Assembly: GCF_000259255.1 (NCBI RefSeq)
Contig: NC_017737.1
Span: forward strand, 992,001 to 1,056,000
Length of the DNA: 64,000 nucleotides
Reading direction: 5' to 3'
Origin: Helicobacter cetorum MIT 00-7128
GTDB lineage: Bacteria; Campylobacterota; Campylobacteria; Campylobacterales; Helicobacteraceae
Position 1 is the first letter of the stretch. The number at the start of each line of letters is the position of its first letter. Under the pieces are notes generated by a model that was not told the DNA's origin, ran no database searches, and saw nothing but the letters and a program-made list of their open reading frames with translations. Below, piece by piece: positions 34,666 to 43,112 of this stretch. Position numbers and translations under genes: made by a program.

Positions 34666-36128
34666 ATTTTTTTCTACGCTTTTTGTTTGTATTAGGATTA
34701 GGTTATTATGCGATGACCCTATTACAATGGTATCATTATAGCGTGATGAGAGTGATAACCAAGCACCATAAAAAGCGTTGGCATGGGATTTATTTTTTAC
34801 TACCTATGGGGGTATTTGTTATATCGTATGCAATAGGGGCAAAAATTGTCTTTTATCTTTTTTGTGGTTTAATACAAATTCCTATGTTAGTAGTTTGGGC
34901 AAAGCATAATGACAAACCTTTAGTTTTTACACCAAGAATCAAGCGCTTTTTTGCTTTTTTATCACTCTTTTTGCTTACGCATGAGATTTTGAGTGAAACT
35001 TTTTTTGCTTTTAGGGGGACATTATTAGCATGCTTTTATCTCTTGCTATTTGTGTTAGCCTTAAGCTCTTCGCTTATATTTGAATGGGTTTTATCTAAGC
35101 GTTATTTAAAAATGGCTAAAGATAAAATTTCTTCTTTAAAAGATTTAAAAATTATTGCAATTACGGGGAGTTTTGGTAAAACGAGCGTAAAAAATTTCTT
35201 GCATCAAATTTTGCAATCCAAATATATTGTGCATGCAAGTCCTAAAAGTGTGAATACCCTTTTAGGGATTGCGAGTGATATTAATCAGCATTTAGATAAT
35301 GCGAGCGAGATTTATATTGCTGAGGCAGGAGCTAGAAATAAGGGCGATATTGCTGATATTACACGCCTAATTGAGCCACATATTGCCGTGATTACTGAAG
35401 TTGGCGAACAGCATTTAGAATACTTTAAAACTTTAGAAAACATTTGTGAAACTAAGGCAGAACTACTCACTTCAAAGAATTTAGAAGAGGCTTTTTGTTA
35501 TTCTTTTAGGGCGATAAAAGACTATGCTCCTAAGAATTGCCCTCTTACAAGCTATTCTAATCAATTGCGCCATATTGAATCTAATCTCAAAGGCACTTCT
35601 TTTGAAATGCTCTTAGATGGAACTTGGGAGCGTTTTGATACGAGAGTTTTGGGACAATTTAATGCGTATAATATCGCCTTAACAATTTTAATTGCCAAGT
35701 GCTTAGGCTTTAGCATAGAGCGTTTGAAGCGTTTAGTAAGCGCTCTAAATCCCGTGCCTCATCGTTTGCAACTTTTAGAAGTGAATCAAAAGATTATTAT
35801 TGATGATGGTTTTAATGGGAATTTAAAGGGTATGTTAGAGGGCATTCGTTTAGCAAGCTTGTATAATGGACGCAAAATCATTGTAACTCCCGGATTAGTG
35901 GAGAGCAATATAGAAAGTAATGAGACCTTAGCTGATGAAATTGATAAAGTATTTGATATTGCTATTATTACAGGCGAATTAAATTCTAAGGTAATTACAT
36001 CACGCTTAAAAAAGACCCCACAAAAAATCTTGCTTAAAGATAAGGCACAATTAGAAAGCATTTTGCAAGCTACTACGCTTAAGGGCGATTTGATTTTATT
36101 TGCTAATGATGCCCCTAATTATATCTAA
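34644..36128 (+). CDS. murF: UDP-MurNAc-tripeptide-D-Ala-D-Ala ligase with N-terminal membrane region
   Basis: MurF adds D-Ala-D-Ala to the UDP-MurNAc tripeptide. The Mur-ligase core begins near residue 165 with IAITGSFGKTSVKNFL (ATP-binding GKTS), then AEAGARNKGDI, GQFNAYNIALT and NPVPHRLQLL with DDGFNGNLKGM. The first 150 residues contain four or five hydrophobic segments (for example VFVISYAIGAKIVFYLFCGL and GTLLACFYLLLFVLALSS), which standard MurF lacks. The protein is thus probably anchored at the inner membrane. The ATG at 34644 lies inside the hydrolase gene, with GGAG five bases upstream. Length 494 aa. Confidence 0.93.
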   Translation: MQELNWIDFFLRFLFVLGLGYYAMTLLQWYHYSVMRVITKHHKKRWHGIYFLLPMGVFVISYAIGAKIVFYLFCGLIQIPMLVVWAKHNDKPLVFTPRIKRFFAFLSLFLLTHEILSETFFAFRGTLLACFYLLLFVLALSSSLIFEWVLSKRYLKMAKDKISSLKDLKIIAITGSFGKTSVKNFLHQILQSKYIVHASPKSVNTLLGIASDINQHLDNASEIYIAEAGARNKGDIADITRLIEPHIAVITEVGEQHLEYFKTLENICETKAELLTSKNLEEAFCYSFRAIKDYAPKNCPLTSYSNQLRHIESNLKGTSFEMLLDGTWERFDTRVLGQFNAYNIALTILIAKCLGFSIERLKRLVSALNPVPHRLQLLEVNQKIIIDDGFNGNLKGMLEGIRLASLYNGRKIIVTPGLVESNIESNETLADEIDKVFDIAIITGELNSKVITSRLKKTPQKILLKDKAQLESILQATTLKGDLILFANDAPNYI

Positions 36129-36136
36129 GAAGTAAC

Positions 36137-36619
36137 ATGCAACATTTATATGCTCCATGGCGCAAACACTACTTAATAGAAAAGCCTAGGGATTGTGTGT
36201 TTTGCGAAATTGCTAAAAACCCTACAAAAGATGAGGAAAACAAAGTGCTTTATCGTAATGATAAGGCATTTATTGTAATGAATGCTTATCCTTATAATCC
36301 CGGTCATGTATTGATTATTCCACATGTTCATATTGCAAGTGTTGAAGACTTAGAGCTTGAGACTTGGCTTAATGTCAATAAGCTTGTGCCAAAAGTTTTA
36401 AAAGCGCTTTATGCTTATGGAGCTCAAGGAGTAAATGTAGGTTTGAATTTAAAAAAAAGCGCAGGAGCAGGAATCCCAGAACATTTGCATATGCACTTAG
36501 TGCCTAGATTTGTAGGTGATAGTAATTTTATGAGTGTCATAGGAGAAACTAGGGTGCATGGAAAGAATTTTGATGAAGTGTTTTTAAAAATAAGGGTATT
36601 ATTACAAGAATTTCTTTAA
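36137..36619 (+). CDS. HIT-family nucleotide-binding hydrolase
   Basis: This 160-aa protein has the histidine triad EHLHMHLVPR (HxHxH) near residue 115, preceded by CVFCEIAKNP, a zinc-binding-like CxxC, and NAYPYNPGHVLIIPHVH. The spacing fits Fhit/Ap4A-type HIT hydrolases, which cleave nucleoside phosphate-linked substrates. The physiological substrate is unknown. It lies eight bases after murF and is likely the last gene of the pgpA-ddl-murF transcript, since prs has its own promoter-like element. Confidence 0.9.
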   Translation: MQHLYAPWRKHYLIEKPRDCVFCEIAKNPTKDEENKVLYRNDKAFIVMNAYPYNPGHVLIIPHVHIASVEDLELETWLNVNKLVPKVLKALYAYGAQGVNVGLNLKKSAGAGIPEHLHMHLVPRFVGDSNFMSVIGETRVHGKNFDEVFLKIRVLLQEFL

Positions 36620-36648
36620 AAATGTTTTGATGTCTTAAAGCGCTATTA

Positions 36649-36657
36649 TGTTACAAT
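36649..36657 (+). promoter_or_regulatory. Candidate extended -10 (TGTTACAAT) for prs
   Basis: TGTTACAAT matches TGnTAnAAT exactly on the plus strand, 33 bases before the prs ATG, in the 70-bp spacer after the HIT gene. Confidence 0.55.
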
Positions 36658-36689
36658 TATCAGACTATTAGTTTTAGGGAGTAAATAGA

Positions 36690-37625
36690 ATGAAAATGAG
36701 AGGATTTAAGATTTTTTCAGGGAGCGCTCATCCTGTATTTGGTAAAGAAGTAGCCAAGCATTTGGGTATTCCTCTATCAAAAGCAGTGATTGGAAAATTT
36801 AGCGATGGAGAAATCAATATCCAAATTAGTGAGTCAGTGCGTGGGAAAGATGTTTTTATTATTCAGCCTACTTGTGTGCCTGTGAATGATAATTTAATGG
36901 AATTATTAGTTATGGTAGATGCCCTAAGGCGTAGTTCAGCGAGTTCTATTACAGCTGTAGTGCCTTATTTTGGTTATGCAAGACAAGATAGAAAGGCAGC
37001 TCCAAGAGTGCCTATCACAGCTAAAATGGTTGCTAATTTAATGCAAAAAGTAGGGATTGAAAGAATTATTACTATGGATTTGCACGCAGGACAAATTCAA
37101 GGTTTTTTTGATGTGCCTGTAGATAATTTGTATGGTTCTATTGTTTTTAGAGATTATATTCGTTCAAGAGCTCTCAAAAATCCTGTTGTAGCAAGCCCTG
37201 ATATTGGAGGGGTAGCAAGAGCTAGATATTTTGCCAATCAAATGGGTATGGATTTAATCATTGTAGATAAACGCCGTGAAAAAGCTAATGAAAGCGAAGT
37301 GATGAATATTATAGGCTCAGCACAAGGGCGAGATGTAATTTTAGTAGATGATATGATTGATACTGCAGGCACAATGTGTAAAGCTGCAGAAGCTCTTAAA
37401 AAACAAGGGGCAACTTCAGTTATGGCGTTAGGCACACATGCGGTATTGAGCGGGCCAGCAATCAAACGCATCAAAGAGAGCATGTTAGATGAAGTGGTGG
37501 TAAGTAATTCCATTCCTCTAGCTCAAAAATGCGATAAAATCACTACTTTAAGCGTAGCGCCTTTATTTGCAGAAGTGATTAGAAGAATTTATCATAATGA
37601 AAGCGTGCAATCTCTCTTTATATAA
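36690..37625 (+). CDS. prs: Ribose-phosphate pyrophosphokinase
   Basis: Prs makes PRPP from ribose 5-phosphate and ATP, for purine, pyrimidine, His and Trp synthesis. The 311-aa protein shows the conserved FSGSAHPVFGKEVAKHL, FSDGEINIQI, PYFGYARQDRK, the divalent-cation site MDLHAGQIQGFF and the PRPP loop VILVDDMIDTAGTM. GGGAG is eight bases before the first ATG (M-K-M-R); the internal ATG two codons on is an alternative start. The purine phosphoribosyltransferase at 30522 would use its product. Confidence 0.97.
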   Translation: MKMRGFKIFSGSAHPVFGKEVAKHLGIPLSKAVIGKFSDGEINIQISESVRGKDVFIIQPTCVPVNDNLMELLVMVDALRRSSASSITAVVPYFGYARQDRKAAPRVPITAKMVANLMQKVGIERIITMDLHAGQIQGFFDVPVDNLYGSIVFRDYIRSRALKNPVVASPDIGGVARARYFANQMGMDLIIVDKRREKANESEVMNIIGSAQGRDVILVDDMIDTAGTMCKAAEALKKQGATSVMALGTHAVLSGPAIKRIKESMLDEVVVSNSIPLAQKCDKITTLSVAPLFAEVIRRIYHNESVQSLFI

Positions 37626-37673
37626 TTAAATCTTATAGGGGATTAATTCCTCTATAACTATTCTTTTATTCTT

Positions 37674-37688
37674 TTATGCTTAGCATAA
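37674..37688. terminator. Weak stem-loop in the prs/tRNA convergent spacer
   Basis: TTATGC (37674-37679) and GCATAA (37683-37688) form a perfect 6-bp stem with a three-base loop, between the convergent prs gene and the rodA-tRNA unit. An imperfect TATAGGGGA/TTCCTCTATA dyad lies just upstream (37635-37656). One of these may end prs transcription. Confidence 0.35.
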
Positions 37689-37754
37689 ATCTTTTGAAAA
37701 ATATCTAATAGAGTCTTTGTGTATAATGTTTAAAAAAGAAGAGTCAAAAACAAA

Positions 37755-37831
37755 TGGTGGATTCTGTAGGATTTGAACCTACGACCAATCGGTTATGAGC
37801 CGAGTGCTCTGACCAGCTGAGCTAAGAATCC
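37755..37831 (-). tRNA. tRNA with CAT anticodon (Ile2 or elongator Met)
   Basis: A complete 77-nt cloverleaf includes an encoded CCA. The 7-bp acceptor stem is GGATTCT/AGAATCC, discriminator A, TA at 8-9, D-stem GCTC/GAGC, anticodon loop CTCATAA with a stem closing CGG/CCG, and T-arm GTAGG-TTCAAAT-CCTAC. G1-C72 pairs normally, so it is not the initiator tRNA. The loop and the CTTAGCTCAG and TTGGTCG segments resemble E. coli tRNA-Ile2(CAU), the TilS substrate, but elongator tRNA-Met has the same anticodon, so identity remains open. Its 5' half overlaps the 3' end of rodA by 39 nt on the same strand. Confidence 0.93.
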
Positions 37832-38938
37832 AAATTTGTTAAAAGATGATTTGCTATTGTATCCAAAAACATAGCGGAAAGCAAGCAAATTTTCTAATAT
37901 AGCAAACATTATTATAAAAGTGATAAAGCTACTTCCTCCATAACTAAAAAGAGGCAAAGGAATACCCACAACTGGGGCAAGCCCTAAAGTCATAGCAATA
38001 TTTACACTAGAATAAGTAAAAATTAAAATAGAAATTCCTAGGGCTACAACTTGTAAAAACCAATCGCTATTAGGGTCAAAAATATAAGAGAATAAGTGCA
38101 AAGTTAGACTTATATAAATTGCAAAAAGTAGCAATGCACCCACAAAACCAAAGCGCTCTACATAGTAAGCAAAGATAAAATCGCTTGTAGCAATAGGCAA
38201 GAATTTGAATTTCGTTTGAGTGGAGTCTTCTTTAGCTTTTCCAAAAAGCCCTCCTGATCCAATAGCAATTTGAGATTGTTTGACATGGTAGTTGGGTTTT
38301 TCAGAGATAAAATCCGCAATGCGCTTTTTTTGATAATCATGTAAAAAATGATAAGCAATAGGCGAGGCAATAGCTAATGTAATAGCTAGGGGTAGCCACA
38401 CACGCATTCTTAAGCCAACTAATAATAAAATCCCAAACCCCATAATAGCAATAATGAGCGCTGTGCCTAAATCTGGCTCTTTGAGAATGAGTAAAGTAGG
38501 TAAGAGAATATAAAAGCTTAATTTTAAGAACATTCCCCAATCATAGCCTTTAGAGGGGGGAGGATTAAGCTTGATTAAATGAGCTAGCAATAAAAGAATG
38601 GCAATTTTAACAGGCTCACTTGGTTGTATAGTAATAGAAGTAAAAGGGATAGAGAGCCATCGCTTTGCTCCAAGCTTGCTTGAGCCTACAATATCTACTA
38701 AGATAAGCAAAATAATACAACCCCAATAAAAGACAAAAAAGAGCCTATCTAATTTCCTAAAAGGGATTAAAAAAACTATCCAAAATAAAACAAAGCTTAA
38801 AGCGTAATAAAAGCCTTGTTTCAAGCTTAAGGTGGTGTTTGCTTCAAAAATAAGCCAAGAAGAGATAATGAATAGGGGCATGAGAAAAACAAAAAGCAAG
38901 AAGTCAAAGTGCATCCAAATTCTTCTATCCATTGCCAT
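37793..38938 (-). CDS. rodA: Peptidoglycan polymerase RodA (SEDS family), 3' end inside a tRNA gene
   Basis: RodA is the SEDS glycosyltransferase of the rod complex, polymerising lipid II during lateral wall growth. The 381-aa protein has about ten membrane segments, SSKLGAKRWLSI, QPSEPVKIAILLLLAHLI, KEPDLGTALII (the Asp-containing catalytic loop region) and VVGIPLPLFSYGGSSFITF. The start is ATG 38938, with GAGAGG ten bases upstream; a second ATG lies two codons on. The last 12 codons and the TAA are encoded by the 5' half of the CAT-anticodon tRNA, and the stop codon falls in the anticodon loop. The extra tail (FLAQLVRALGS) is not part of the SEDS fold. Confidence 0.95.
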   Translation of the reverse strand: MAMDRRIWMHFDFLLFVFLMPLFIISSWLIFEANTTLSLKQGFYYALSFVLFWIVFLIPFRKLDRLFFVFYWGCIILLILVDIVGSSKLGAKRWLSIPFTSITIQPSEPVKIAILLLLAHLIKLNPPPSKGYDWGMFLKLSFYILLPTLLILKEPDLGTALIIAIMGFGILLLVGLRMRVWLPLAITLAIASPIAYHFLHDYQKKRIADFISEKPNYHVKQSQIAIGSGGLFGKAKEDSTQTKFKFLPIATSDFIFAYYVERFGFVGALLLFAIYISLTLHLFSYIFDPNSDWFLQVVALGISILIFTYSSVNIAMTLGLAPVVGIPLPLFSYGGSSFITFIIMFAILENLLAFRYVFGYNSKSSFNKFGFLAQLVRALGS

Positions 38939-39019
38939 ATTGTTACTACCTCTCTATCTTATCATTTTATAAGGTATTTTTAGTAAAATTAAAATTTTAC
39001 CCTAAAACAAAGCGAATTT

Positions 39020-40024
39020 ATGGAAAAGATTTTAATCGTGCCTGCATTTTATAAACGCACTGATGAATTTTTAGCTCAAGAATTACAGATAACAAAGAGT
39101 CAAGCCTTGCATTTAATCAAGGAAGGTCTAGTTATTTGTGAGGGCAAGGAGGTAAAAAAGGGCGGTCATTTGCTTAAAGAGGGTTATCAAGTTATTATTA
39201 AAGCTCCAAAAAAACTCCTTGTTTCTCAAGATGTTAAGAAAGAACTTCAAGTGGAAATAGGGGTTATTTATGAAGATGAAGATTTATTGGTGTTGAATAA
39301 GCCCTCAAATTTAGTTGTCCATAGAGCATTAAGCGTGAAAGAGCCTACTTTAGTAGATTGGCTAGAAGAGCAAAACTACCAGCTTTCTAATTTAAGTGGC
39401 AAAGAGCGTTATGGGATTGTGCATAGACTAGATAAGGATACTAGCGGAGCGCTTGTAGTCGCCAAAAATAACTACTCACATGCCAAATTAAGCGAGCAAT
39501 TAAAATCAAAGATTATGGGGCGCTATTATGTGGCATTACTCAATTCATCTTTAAGCCCAAAAAACTTAGAGCGTATTTTAGTGGAATGCCATTTAGCAAG
39601 AAACCCTAATAACCGTTTGAAAATGGTCGCTACAGAGGGGTTTAGACAACAACTTGTGGGGCGTTATTCTAAAAGTGAATTTATGAGTTTAATCGCACAA
39701 AAAAATTTTGATTTGATTGTGGCAAAATTATATACAGGGCGCACACATCAAATTAGAGCGCATTTAGAGCGTATTAATAAGCATATTATTGGGGATAGCG
39801 TTTATGGTTTAAGTCAAAAGTTAGATAAAGAACAAGAGGCAAGAAGAATCATGTTGCATGCTTATTTGATAGAATTTGAACATCCAAGAAGCAAAGAAAA
39901 CATGCGCTTTAAAGTTCCTCTACTAAAGGATATGTTAGAATATCTTAAAAACATTTTTGATGAGGTTAGCTTGAATGAGGTCTTGGACGAAAACAAGATA
40001 CTTAGCGCTTTTTGTGCAAACTAG
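39020..40024 (+). CDS. RluA/RluD-family pseudouridine synthase
   Basis: This 334-aa protein isomerises uridine in rRNA or tRNA. An N-terminal S4 RNA-binding domain (about 10-65, ITKSQALHLIKEGLVICEG) is followed by VLNKPSNLVVH and the catalytic motif HRLDKDTSGALVVAKN, in which Asp is the nucleophile, and TGRTHQIRAHLE. This domain order is that of RluC/RluD. Which uridine is modified cannot be read from sequence. The end overlaps the FN3 lipoprotein gene by 50 bases. Only a weak Shine-Dalgarno sequence is visible before the ATG. Confidence 0.9.
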   Translation: MEKILIVPAFYKRTDEFLAQELQITKSQALHLIKEGLVICEGKEVKKGGHLLKEGYQVIIKAPKKLLVSQDVKKELQVEIGVIYEDEDLLVLNKPSNLVVHRALSVKEPTLVDWLEEQNYQLSNLSGKERYGIVHRLDKDTSGALVVAKNNYSHAKLSEQLKSKIMGRYYVALLNSSLSPKNLERILVECHLARNPNNRLKMVATEGFRQQLVGRYSKSEFMSLIAQKNFDLIVAKLYTGRTHQIRAHLERINKHIIGDSVYGLSQKLDKEQEARRIMLHAYLIEFEHPRSKENMRFKVPLLKDMLEYLKNIFDEVSLNEVLDENKILSAFCAN

Positions 40025-41234
40025 CGTTGTATTAGGCATTTTAATGGGGTGTTCTTCTGTAAAGAATCACAAATTTTTAGCTTTTGACAATAAAGAACAT
40101 GTTGATTCGCAATTACCTATAGTGCATTCTATAAGAACGATTAATGATGTAAGCTCTGTGGGTTTTGAATGGGCTAATATTGTAGATGCTTATAAAATTG
40201 ATGGTTTTATTTTGTATCGTTTGAAAAAAGATGGCAAGCCTAAAAAAATCGCTACCATTAAAAATCCTTATGCGACCCATTATTATGATGATGGCTTAGA
40301 AACTGAGAGTGCCTATATTTATCAAATGGCTACTTATAAAGGCGATAGAATCTCTAATCTCTCTAATGCAATAAGCACTAAAACTTCCTTTATCAATCCT
40401 GTAGAACAAGTTTTTGCAAGCCAAGCATATCCCAAAGGTGTGAAAGTCTTTTGGAGTCCTCACCCCAATCCTAGTATCTCAAGATATATTATTCAAAGGC
40501 AAAATAAAGACGGCAAGTTTTCTAATATTGCTATGGTAAAAAATCGCTTGTATGTGGAATATTTTGATAAGAATTTACAAGATGGACAGCATTATAACTA
40601 TCGTGTGATTGCTGAAAATTTTACAGGTGATAAATCTAAGCCTAGTATGGTAGTTGAGGGTAAGACTAAAAATTTACCCCCACCTATAACTAATGTTAGA
40701 GTGAGTCAAAATTTAACACGCCATATTGAACTAAGTTGGGATAAGTCTCCTCAAGCTGATGTCATAGCTTATCGTATTTATGCCTCAAATGCTCGCAAGG
40801 ATAAATATAAGCTTATCGCACAAACTGCAAATACTTCTTATGTGGATAAGATAGAAAGAGACAATGTTACACGCTTTTATAAGGTTGTTGCTATGGATAA
40901 AGTGCATATTGAGGGAGAATTACCCAAAGACCCCGTTATAGGAGAGACAGCACCTAGACCCGAAGCACCCATTATTATTAAAGGGCTTATTCAAGATTCT
41001 TCAGCTCTTATTCAATGGGAAAATAGTATAGGGCCTAAGATAAATCATTATGCGGTATATCGTTTTGAGGGTAATTCAAAAACCCCTTTGCGTTTTGGAA
41101 ATATCACACAAAATCAATTTATTGATAAAGACATGAAAGTAGGCACAGCCTATCGCTACCAAGTGGTGAGTGTGGATAAGGACGGCTTAGAATCACACCC
41201 TAGCAAAGAAGTGCGTCTGTTTTTAGAGCGTTAA
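39975..41234 (+). CDS. Fibronectin type III repeat lipoprotein
   Basis: This 419-aa protein has the signal sequence and lipobox FVQTSVVLGILMGC, predicted to be lipidated at Cys26. The mature part consists of about four FN3-like beta-sandwich repeats. Each has a WENxxxPxxxxYxIYRx-type core: WANIVDAYKIDGFILYRL, WSPHPNPSISRYIIQRQ, WDKSPQADVIAYRIYAS and WENSIGPKINHYAVYRFE, each ending in an AYxYxVxAxD-type strand. Such repeats mediate protein or glycan contacts. The ATG (39975) lies inside the rluD-like gene, with GAGG nine bases upstream. Function is unknown; it is equivalent to HP0746 by position (from memory). Confidence 0.87.
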   Translation: MRSWTKTRYLALFVQTSVVLGILMGCSSVKNHKFLAFDNKEHVDSQLPIVHSIRTINDVSSVGFEWANIVDAYKIDGFILYRLKKDGKPKKIATIKNPYATHYYDDGLETESAYIYQMATYKGDRISNLSNAISTKTSFINPVEQVFASQAYPKGVKVFWSPHPNPSISRYIIQRQNKDGKFSNIAMVKNRLYVEYFDKNLQDGQHYNYRVIAENFTGDKSKPSMVVEGKTKNLPPPITNVRVSQNLTRHIELSWDKSPQADVIAYRIYASNARKDKYKLIAQTANTSYVDKIERDNVTRFYKVVAMDKVHIEGELPKDPVIGETAPRPEAPIIIKGLIQDSSALIQWENSIGPKINHYAVYRFEGNSKTPLRFGNITQNQFIDKDMKVGTAYRYQVVSVDKDGLESHPSKEVRLFLER

Positions 41235-41245
41235 GGAGAGTTGGT

Positions 41246-42430
41246 GTGCCTCATTTTTTAGCTCATTTTAATTCTAATGCTCTAAATTACCCCTTAGAAA
41301 GTGGGGATTTTTGTTTTATTAAAGAGCTAATAAGCCTTAAAAATTCCTATAAAAGCTATGTGTATGCGAGCTTTAAAAATCAAGTTTTCTTACTACAAAA
41401 AATTAAGCGTTCTAATGATTTTTTAATTAAAACTGAAAAAGCAACGCCCCTAGATAGAGAGATTGCAAAAAGCGCTCTTAGGGCTTATGCACAATTTTTT
41501 GAAGTAAAATCTCATAATTTACAAGAAAATTCTAGGCATGCAAGTGAAAAAAAAGCCCTTAAATTAGATAATTTAGAGCAATTTCTAAAACGATGCAACC
41601 AACCTATTTTAATAGAAATTGGTTTTGGAAGTGGGAGGCATTTGTTAGAATTAGCTAGAAATAATCCTAATAAAATATGTTTAGGCATAGAAATCTATAC
41701 CCCTTCTATTGCTCAAGTGTTAAAGCAAGTTGAATTGCAAAATCTCTCTAATTTAATCGTGTTGCAAGCTGATGCAAGACTTGTTTTAGAAAGCATGCAT
41801 AATCAAACTTGCGAAAAGATTTTTGTGCATTTTCCTGTGCCTTGGAATGATAAAAAACATCGTAGGGTTTTGAGTGAGAGATTTTTAAACGAGGCTTTAA
41901 GGGTGTTAAAGGTAGGGGGAATGTTGGAATTACGCACCGATGATGAAACATATTTTAAAGATAGCTTGAATTTAGTTTTAGAAAATCCTAAAGCGCATGT
42001 TGAGATTAAAAAAAATGCGCCAAGTTCTGTGGTTAGTAAATATGAGGCTCGTTGGAATAAACTTGAAAAAAATATCTATGATTTGAGGGTTATTACTCTT
42101 AAAGAGGCTTATTCTTTAGAAAAACCCTCAAATTTTGATTTTTCGTTTGAGGCTCTTAAGGGGCTTGATGAAAAAATGGAGCGCCTTTTAAAAACGCCCA
42201 AAAGGGTTAAAGAGGGGTATTTTGTGCATGTTTGCAATGTGTATACTAATTGTGGAGAATATTTAATAGAATTGAGTTTGGGAGATTTTGATTGGCCCAT
42301 GCGTTTGTTTGTAAGAATCTCTAATGGGGGCAAGGTAAGCTATTTAAATAAAACGCCTTTAAAAACACTTGCTAATTATAAAGCCCACCAATTACTCGCA
42401 AATATTTTGAAACAAGAAGAGGGGTGTTAG
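41246..42430 (+). CDS. trmB: tRNA (guanine-N7-)-methyltransferase TrmB, N-terminally extended
   Basis: TrmB makes m7G46 in tRNA. The SAM-binding motif is IEIGFGSGRHLLELA, followed by GIEIYTPSIAQVLKQV, ADARLVLE, FVHFPVPWNDKKHRR (the substrate-binding PxPW-K-H block) and LRTDDETYF. The 394-aa length is well above the usual 210-240. There are about 115 extra residues before the SAM domain and over 100 after the core, as in other Helicobacter/Campylobacter TrmB. The start is GTG 41246 with AAGGAG seven bases upstream. ftsE begins one base after its stop, so it is co-transcribed with the division genes. Confidence 0.92.
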   Translation: MPHFLAHFNSNALNYPLESGDFCFIKELISLKNSYKSYVYASFKNQVFLLQKIKRSNDFLIKTEKATPLDREIAKSALRAYAQFFEVKSHNLQENSRHASEKKALKLDNLEQFLKRCNQPILIEIGFGSGRHLLELARNNPNKICLGIEIYTPSIAQVLKQVELQNLSNLIVLQADARLVLESMHNQTCEKIFVHFPVPWNDKKHRRVLSERFLNEALRVLKVGGMLELRTDDETYFKDSLNLVLENPKAHVEIKKNAPSSVVSKYEARWNKLEKNIYDLRVITLKEAYSLEKPSNFDFSFEALKGLDEKMERLLKTPKRVKEGYFVHVCNVYTNCGEYLIELSLGDFDWPMRLFVRISNGGKVSYLNKTPLKTLANYKAHQLLANILKQEEGC

Positions 42431-42431
42431 A

Positions 42432-43097
42432 ATGAGTTTGATTATTTCAGCTAATGATTTGCGTTTGCAATATCATCAAGGTGAGCCTGTAATTAAAAAT
42501 GCTAGTTTGAAGATTAAACGCAAGGATTTTGTTTTTATTTCTGGGCTTAGCGGGAGTGGCAAAAGCACGCTTTTACGCTCTTTTTATGGAGAATTGCCTG
42601 TAACAAGCGGGAGTTTAGAAGTATGCAATATTAATATGAATAGCGCTTCAAAATCTACGATTTTAGATTTGCGTAAGCATATTGGCATTGTGTTTCAAGA
42701 CTATAAACTCATTCCTGATTATACGATAGAGCAAAACATTCGTTTGCCTATGTTAATTTGTGGGGTTAAAAAAGAAGAATGTGATGCTCAATTAGAAAAA
42801 CTTTTAGGGCATATTGATTTGCGCCATAAAGCTAATCGCTACCCTAGAGAATTAAGCGGGGGCGAACAACAGCGAGTGGCTATGGCTAGGGCTATGGCAA
42901 CTTGCCCTGAACTTATTTTAGCTGATGAGCCTACAGGTAATTTAGACGAATTTTCTAGCAATAAAATTTGGAGCTTGCTTAAAGGCATGAACACACAATT
43001 AAACGCCACTATAGTGGTAGTTACCCATAGAATCCCTCCATTTTTTAGCGCTCATCATAGGGAAGTTCGTATTGAAGATGGAGAAATCCATGAATAA
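42432..43097 (+). CDS. ftsE: Cell division ATP-binding protein FtsE
   Basis: FtsE is the ATPase of the FtsEX complex, which controls septal peptidoglycan hydrolases across the membrane. The 221-aa ABC protein has Walker A ([15 protein letters not shown]), the Q-loop VFQDYKLIP, the signature [17 protein letters not shown], Walker [14 protein letters not shown] and the H-loop VVVTHR. All catalytic residues are present. It is followed 15 bases later by ftsX and then by a LytM-like partner gene, a complete FtsE-FtsX-EnvC-type unit. Confidence 0.94.
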   Translation: MSLIISANDLRLQYHQGEPVIKNASLKIKRKDFVFISGLSGSGKSTLLRSFYGELPVTSGSLEVCNINMNSASKSTILDLRKHIGIVFQDYKLIPDYTIEQNIRLPMLICGVKKEECDAQLEKLLGHIDLRHKANRYPRELSGGEQQRVAMARAMATCPELILADEPTGNLDEFSSNKIWSLLKGMNTQLNATIVVVTHRIPPFFSAHHREVRIEDGEIHE

Positions 43098-43112
43098 TAG
43101 AGGGGGTTTTAA

